Shown here: positions 7,177-9,020 of the stretch, one piece after another
Layout: every line of letters begins with the position of its first letter
Position numbering within the stretch: position 1 is the stretch's first letter
NCBI GenBank assembly: GCA_023442755.1
Contig: JAEZXS010000200.1
Location: forward strand, 1 to 9,020
DNA from: Pseudomonadota bacterium
Lineage (GTDB): Bacteria; Desulfobacterota; Syntrophobacteria; Syntrophobacterales; Syntrophobacteraceae
Reading direction: 5' to 3'
DNA: 9,020 bases
Made by a program: the position numbers and the translations under genes
Notes under the pieces: generated by a model
Told to the model about the DNA's origin: nothing
The model's database searches: none
The model's input: only the letters and a program-made list of their open reading frames with translations

Positions 7177-8849
7177 GCAGCCGGGAACTGAAAGTGCTCC
7201 TCATTGAAGATGAGGAGAACGACTATATCTGGGTCAGGGATATGCTCTCCGACATTACGTCGGTGAGGTTCCGTCTCGACTGGGTTTCAACCTATGAAGA
7301 GGCGGTTGCGGAACTATGCCGCTTTCACCATGATGTCTCGCTCCTGGATTATCGCCTCGGCATGCGGAACGGCCTGGAACTCCTTCGCGAGGTGATGGAG
7401 AGGGGGTGTAATGTGCCCATTATTCTCCTGACCGGGCAGGGAGACTACGGGGTGGATATCGAAGCGATGAAAGCCGGGGCGGCCGATTACCTGGTCAAGA
7501 ACCAGATCAACGCAGACCTGCTGGAACGCTCCATTCGTTACTCGATTCGAGGCAAACAGATGGAGGAAGGACTGCGCAGGGAGATTGCCGAAAGGAAGCA
7601 AGTCGAGCGGCAATTGCGACTCAATGAGGCTCGCCTCGAAGCCCTCCAGGATTTGAGCCAGATGACGGAAGCCTCAATCAAAAAGATTGCCGACTTTGCT
7701 GTCGAGCAGCAAGTACAACTCACCGGGAGCGAAATAGGCTGGCTCGGTTTCGTGAATGGAGAGGAAGCTGTTCTGACCGTTCAGGCATGGTCCAAAACAG
7801 TTATGGAGCAATGCGTCATCACGGAAAGATGTATCGCCGAGAACATACCCTTCCACTCTTCCGTGGACACAGGGGGCATCTGGGCAAGTCCCTTGCGAAA
7901 TCGCACGCCCCTTATCCTCAATGACTACTCCCGTTTTGATCCGCACAAAAAAGGCTACCCGGAAGGTCACATTCCCTTGTCCCGCCTCATGGTGGTGCCG
8001 ATATTCGATGGAAAGCGCATCGTGATGCTTGCGGCCGTCGCGAACAAGAAAGAAGATTACGATACCTCCGACATTCGCCAGGTGACGCTGTTGATGGATG
8101 GGATGTGGAAGCTTGTTCAACGTGAAAGGGCTGAAAAGAAACTGCGGGAGACCGAGAGCCTTGCTGCTATAGGAAGAGCCTTGTCAGGCGTGGCCCATGA
8201 CATGAAAACGCCATTGATTGCCATTGGCGGATTCACCGGCCTGGTTCAAAGGGACTTGCCCGAGAACGACCCCAAGCACGCCAGGCTCGATATTGTCATG
8301 AAGGAAACCCGGCGGTTGGAAAGCATGGTGAAAGACATGTTGGATTTCTCCCGTCCGCTGGAACTTCACAGGTTTGAGGAAGATATCGCCGGCATTGTGG
8401 ATGAGTGCATCGAGCTGACAAAAAGACTGGCGGAAGAGAAAAAAGTCACCGTTCAAAAAACGATATCGGTAAACTCCGTTTCGCTCGATCCAATACGTAT
8501 GAAACAGGCCCTCATCAATCTTATCACTAACGCCGTCCATGCATCCCCCGATGGGGAAACCGTTACAGTTTCCTGCTTCGAGGAAAAAGAGAATTTTAAG
8601 TTGGATGTAATCGATCACGGTCCGGGAATTCCCCACGAAAAAAGAGACAAGGTTTTCTTGCCCTTCTTTACAACGAAGAAAGAAGGTACCGGACTGGGAC
8701 TCGCGATAGTGAAAAAGATTGTCGAGGCTCATCGCGGAAGTTTGTTGATCCTCGACAATCCGGACAGGGGTCTTACCTTACGAATCGTTGTTCCCAAGCA
8801 GGGTAATATGAGGCTCGATGAGGACCTGGGAGAGTCCGTGGGGTTCTAA
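7173..8849 (+). CDS. Receiver-GAF-histidine kinase
   Basis: The 558-aa soluble protein joins an N-terminal receiver, a GAF sensor and a kinase core. The receiver (5-125) has LLIEDEEND, phosphoacceptor Asp59 in LLDYRLGMRNG, Thr in LLTGQGD and Lys109 in DYLVKN, where Asn follows the lysine instead of the usual Pro. A charged helix (about 126-160) leads to a GAF domain (about 160-315) with GSEIGWLGF, GIWASPLRNR, KKGYPEGH and VANKKEDYD, a GAF type often fused to bacterial kinases. A helix (KKLRETESLAAIGR) leads to the H box GVAHDMKTPL with His342. The HATPase has NLITNAVHAS (Asn453), DHGPGIP (Asp481) and FFTTKKEGTGLGLAIVKKIV near 500. The H box and HATPase are closer to NtrB-type kinases than to the other two kinases here. 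No membrane segment is seen. The GAF ligand cannot be predicted, and I see no basis for a bilin site. It probably receives phosphoryl groups on Asp59 from a neighbouring kinase and signals to an unlinked regulator. GTG start is supported by GGAGG and the 4-bp overlap. Confidence 0.93.
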   Translation: MSSRELKVLLIEDEENDYIWVRDMLSDITSVRFRLDWVSTYEEAVAELCRFHHDVSLLDYRLGMRNGLELLREVMERGCNVPIILLTGQGDYGVDIEAMKAGAADYLVKNQINADLLERSIRYSIRGKQMEEGLRREIAERKQVERQLRLNEARLEALQDLSQMTEASIKKIADFAVEQQVQLTGSEIGWLGFVNGEEAVLTVQAWSKTVMEQCVITERCIAENIPFHSSVDTGGIWASPLRNRTPLILNDYSRFDPHKKGYPEGHIPLSRLMVVPIFDGKRIVMLAAVANKKEDYDTSDIRQVTLLMDGMWKLVQRERAEKKLRETESLAAIGRALSGVAHDMKTPLIAIGGFTGLVQRDLPENDPKHARLDIVMKETRRLESMVKDMLDFSRPLELHRFEEDIAGIVDECIELTKRLAEEKKVTVQKTISVNSVSLDPIRMKQALINLITNAVHASPDGETVTVSCFEEKENFKLDVIDHGPGIPHEKRDKVFLPFFTTKKEGTGLGLAIVKKIVEAHRGSLLILDNPDRGLTLRIVVPKQGNMRLDEDLGESVGF

Positions 8850-9020
8850 AAGATAAAGCACGAAGATTTGCTGAACGGCCTCGGCAGTTGACTATGCGAT
8901 AAGAAGGTCCATCATGGCCGCCTGCCCCCTGCTCCGCGTAGACATAACGTAGTAGCGTGTAGTCAACAACATTGGCGGCCCCCCTGCGTCGCGCGTTCCG
9001 ACGCCCCCACACCCGCGAAG
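8850..9020. other. Downstream flank, no gene recognised
   Basis: The 171 bases after the last kinase become GC-rich towards the window end and contain no recognisable gene on either strand. No clear rho-independent terminator with a T tract follows the stop at 8849, so the operon's end is not defined here. A reverse-strand frame covers most of this stretch but runs back into the kinase gene and looks like a shadow. The only structure of note is the inverted repeat at 8887-8967. Confidence 0.5.
8887..8967. repeat. 81-bp segment bounded by 8-bp inverted repeats
   Basis: GTTGACTA (8887-8894) and TAGTCAAC (8960-8967) are perfect inverted repeats. A second pair, GGCCGCC (8916-8922) and GGCGGCC (8974-8980), interleaves with the first, so an RNA could pair them only as a pseudoknot or as alternatives. 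On the minus strand the segment nearly coincides with a 26-codon frame (8972 to 8892) preceded by a G-rich run. It may be a small repeat element, but 8-bp repeats in a stretch this short are not far from chance expectation, and no target-site duplication is evident. Confidence 0.3.

Noticed and set aside
8773..9012. 79-codon reverse-strand frame at the right end
   Set aside because: It has Arg/Gly-rich, low-information composition, its far end overlaps the kinase gene antisense, and there is no recognisable domain or good start signal.

Overview
The window is dominated by one co-directional (+) block of four two-component signalling genes, from about 452 to 8849, with short non-coding flanks. 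Coding DNA is moderately GC-rich, starts are preceded by GGAG/GGAGG-type ribosome binding sites, and a perfect extragenic palindrome (ATTCCGGC-TTTC-GCCGGAAT) lies at the left end. This fits a free-living Gram-negative bacterium rich in signal transduction, most plausibly a deltaproteobacterium (Desulfobacterota/Myxococcota type). That placement is inference from style and gene content; no taxonomic marker gene is present.

Layout: 1-451 holds two hairpins, an AT-rich candidate promoter and the leader of the first gene. 452-5512 encodes a 1686-aa soluble hybrid histidine kinase: a long poly-HAMP array, GAF, coiled coil, HisKA, HATPase and three receiver domains. 5606-6727 encodes a 373-aa receiver-histidine kinase with a phytochrome-type transmitter core. 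6745-7176 encodes a 143-aa stand-alone receiver of the Rcp1 type. 7173-8849 encodes a 558-aa receiver-GAF-histidine kinase, overlapping the previous gene by 4 bases (GTGA). 8850-9020 has no convincing gene but contains a short inverted-repeat structure.

How the genes work together (inference): tight spacing (93 bp, 17 bp, 4-bp overlap) points to one operon encoding a cytoplasmic phosphorelay network. It has three kinases and six receiver domains. No protein shows a transmembrane segment, and there is no HPt domain and no DNA-binding, cyclase or other output domain. The large kinase would integrate signals through its HAMP array. Phosphoryl groups would pass to its own receivers, to the N-terminal receivers of the two smaller kinases, and to the stand-alone receiver. 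The final output must be encoded elsewhere.

The most notable element is the HAMP array. Five consecutive units repeat with an exact 276-bp (92-aa) period, and the repeat sequence (GDLS-K-ITVEA-GEI, then EVTRVAREVGTEGKLGGQA) closely resembles that of fungal group III (Nik1/Os-1 type) histidine kinases, the osmosensing kinases linked to fludioxonil action.
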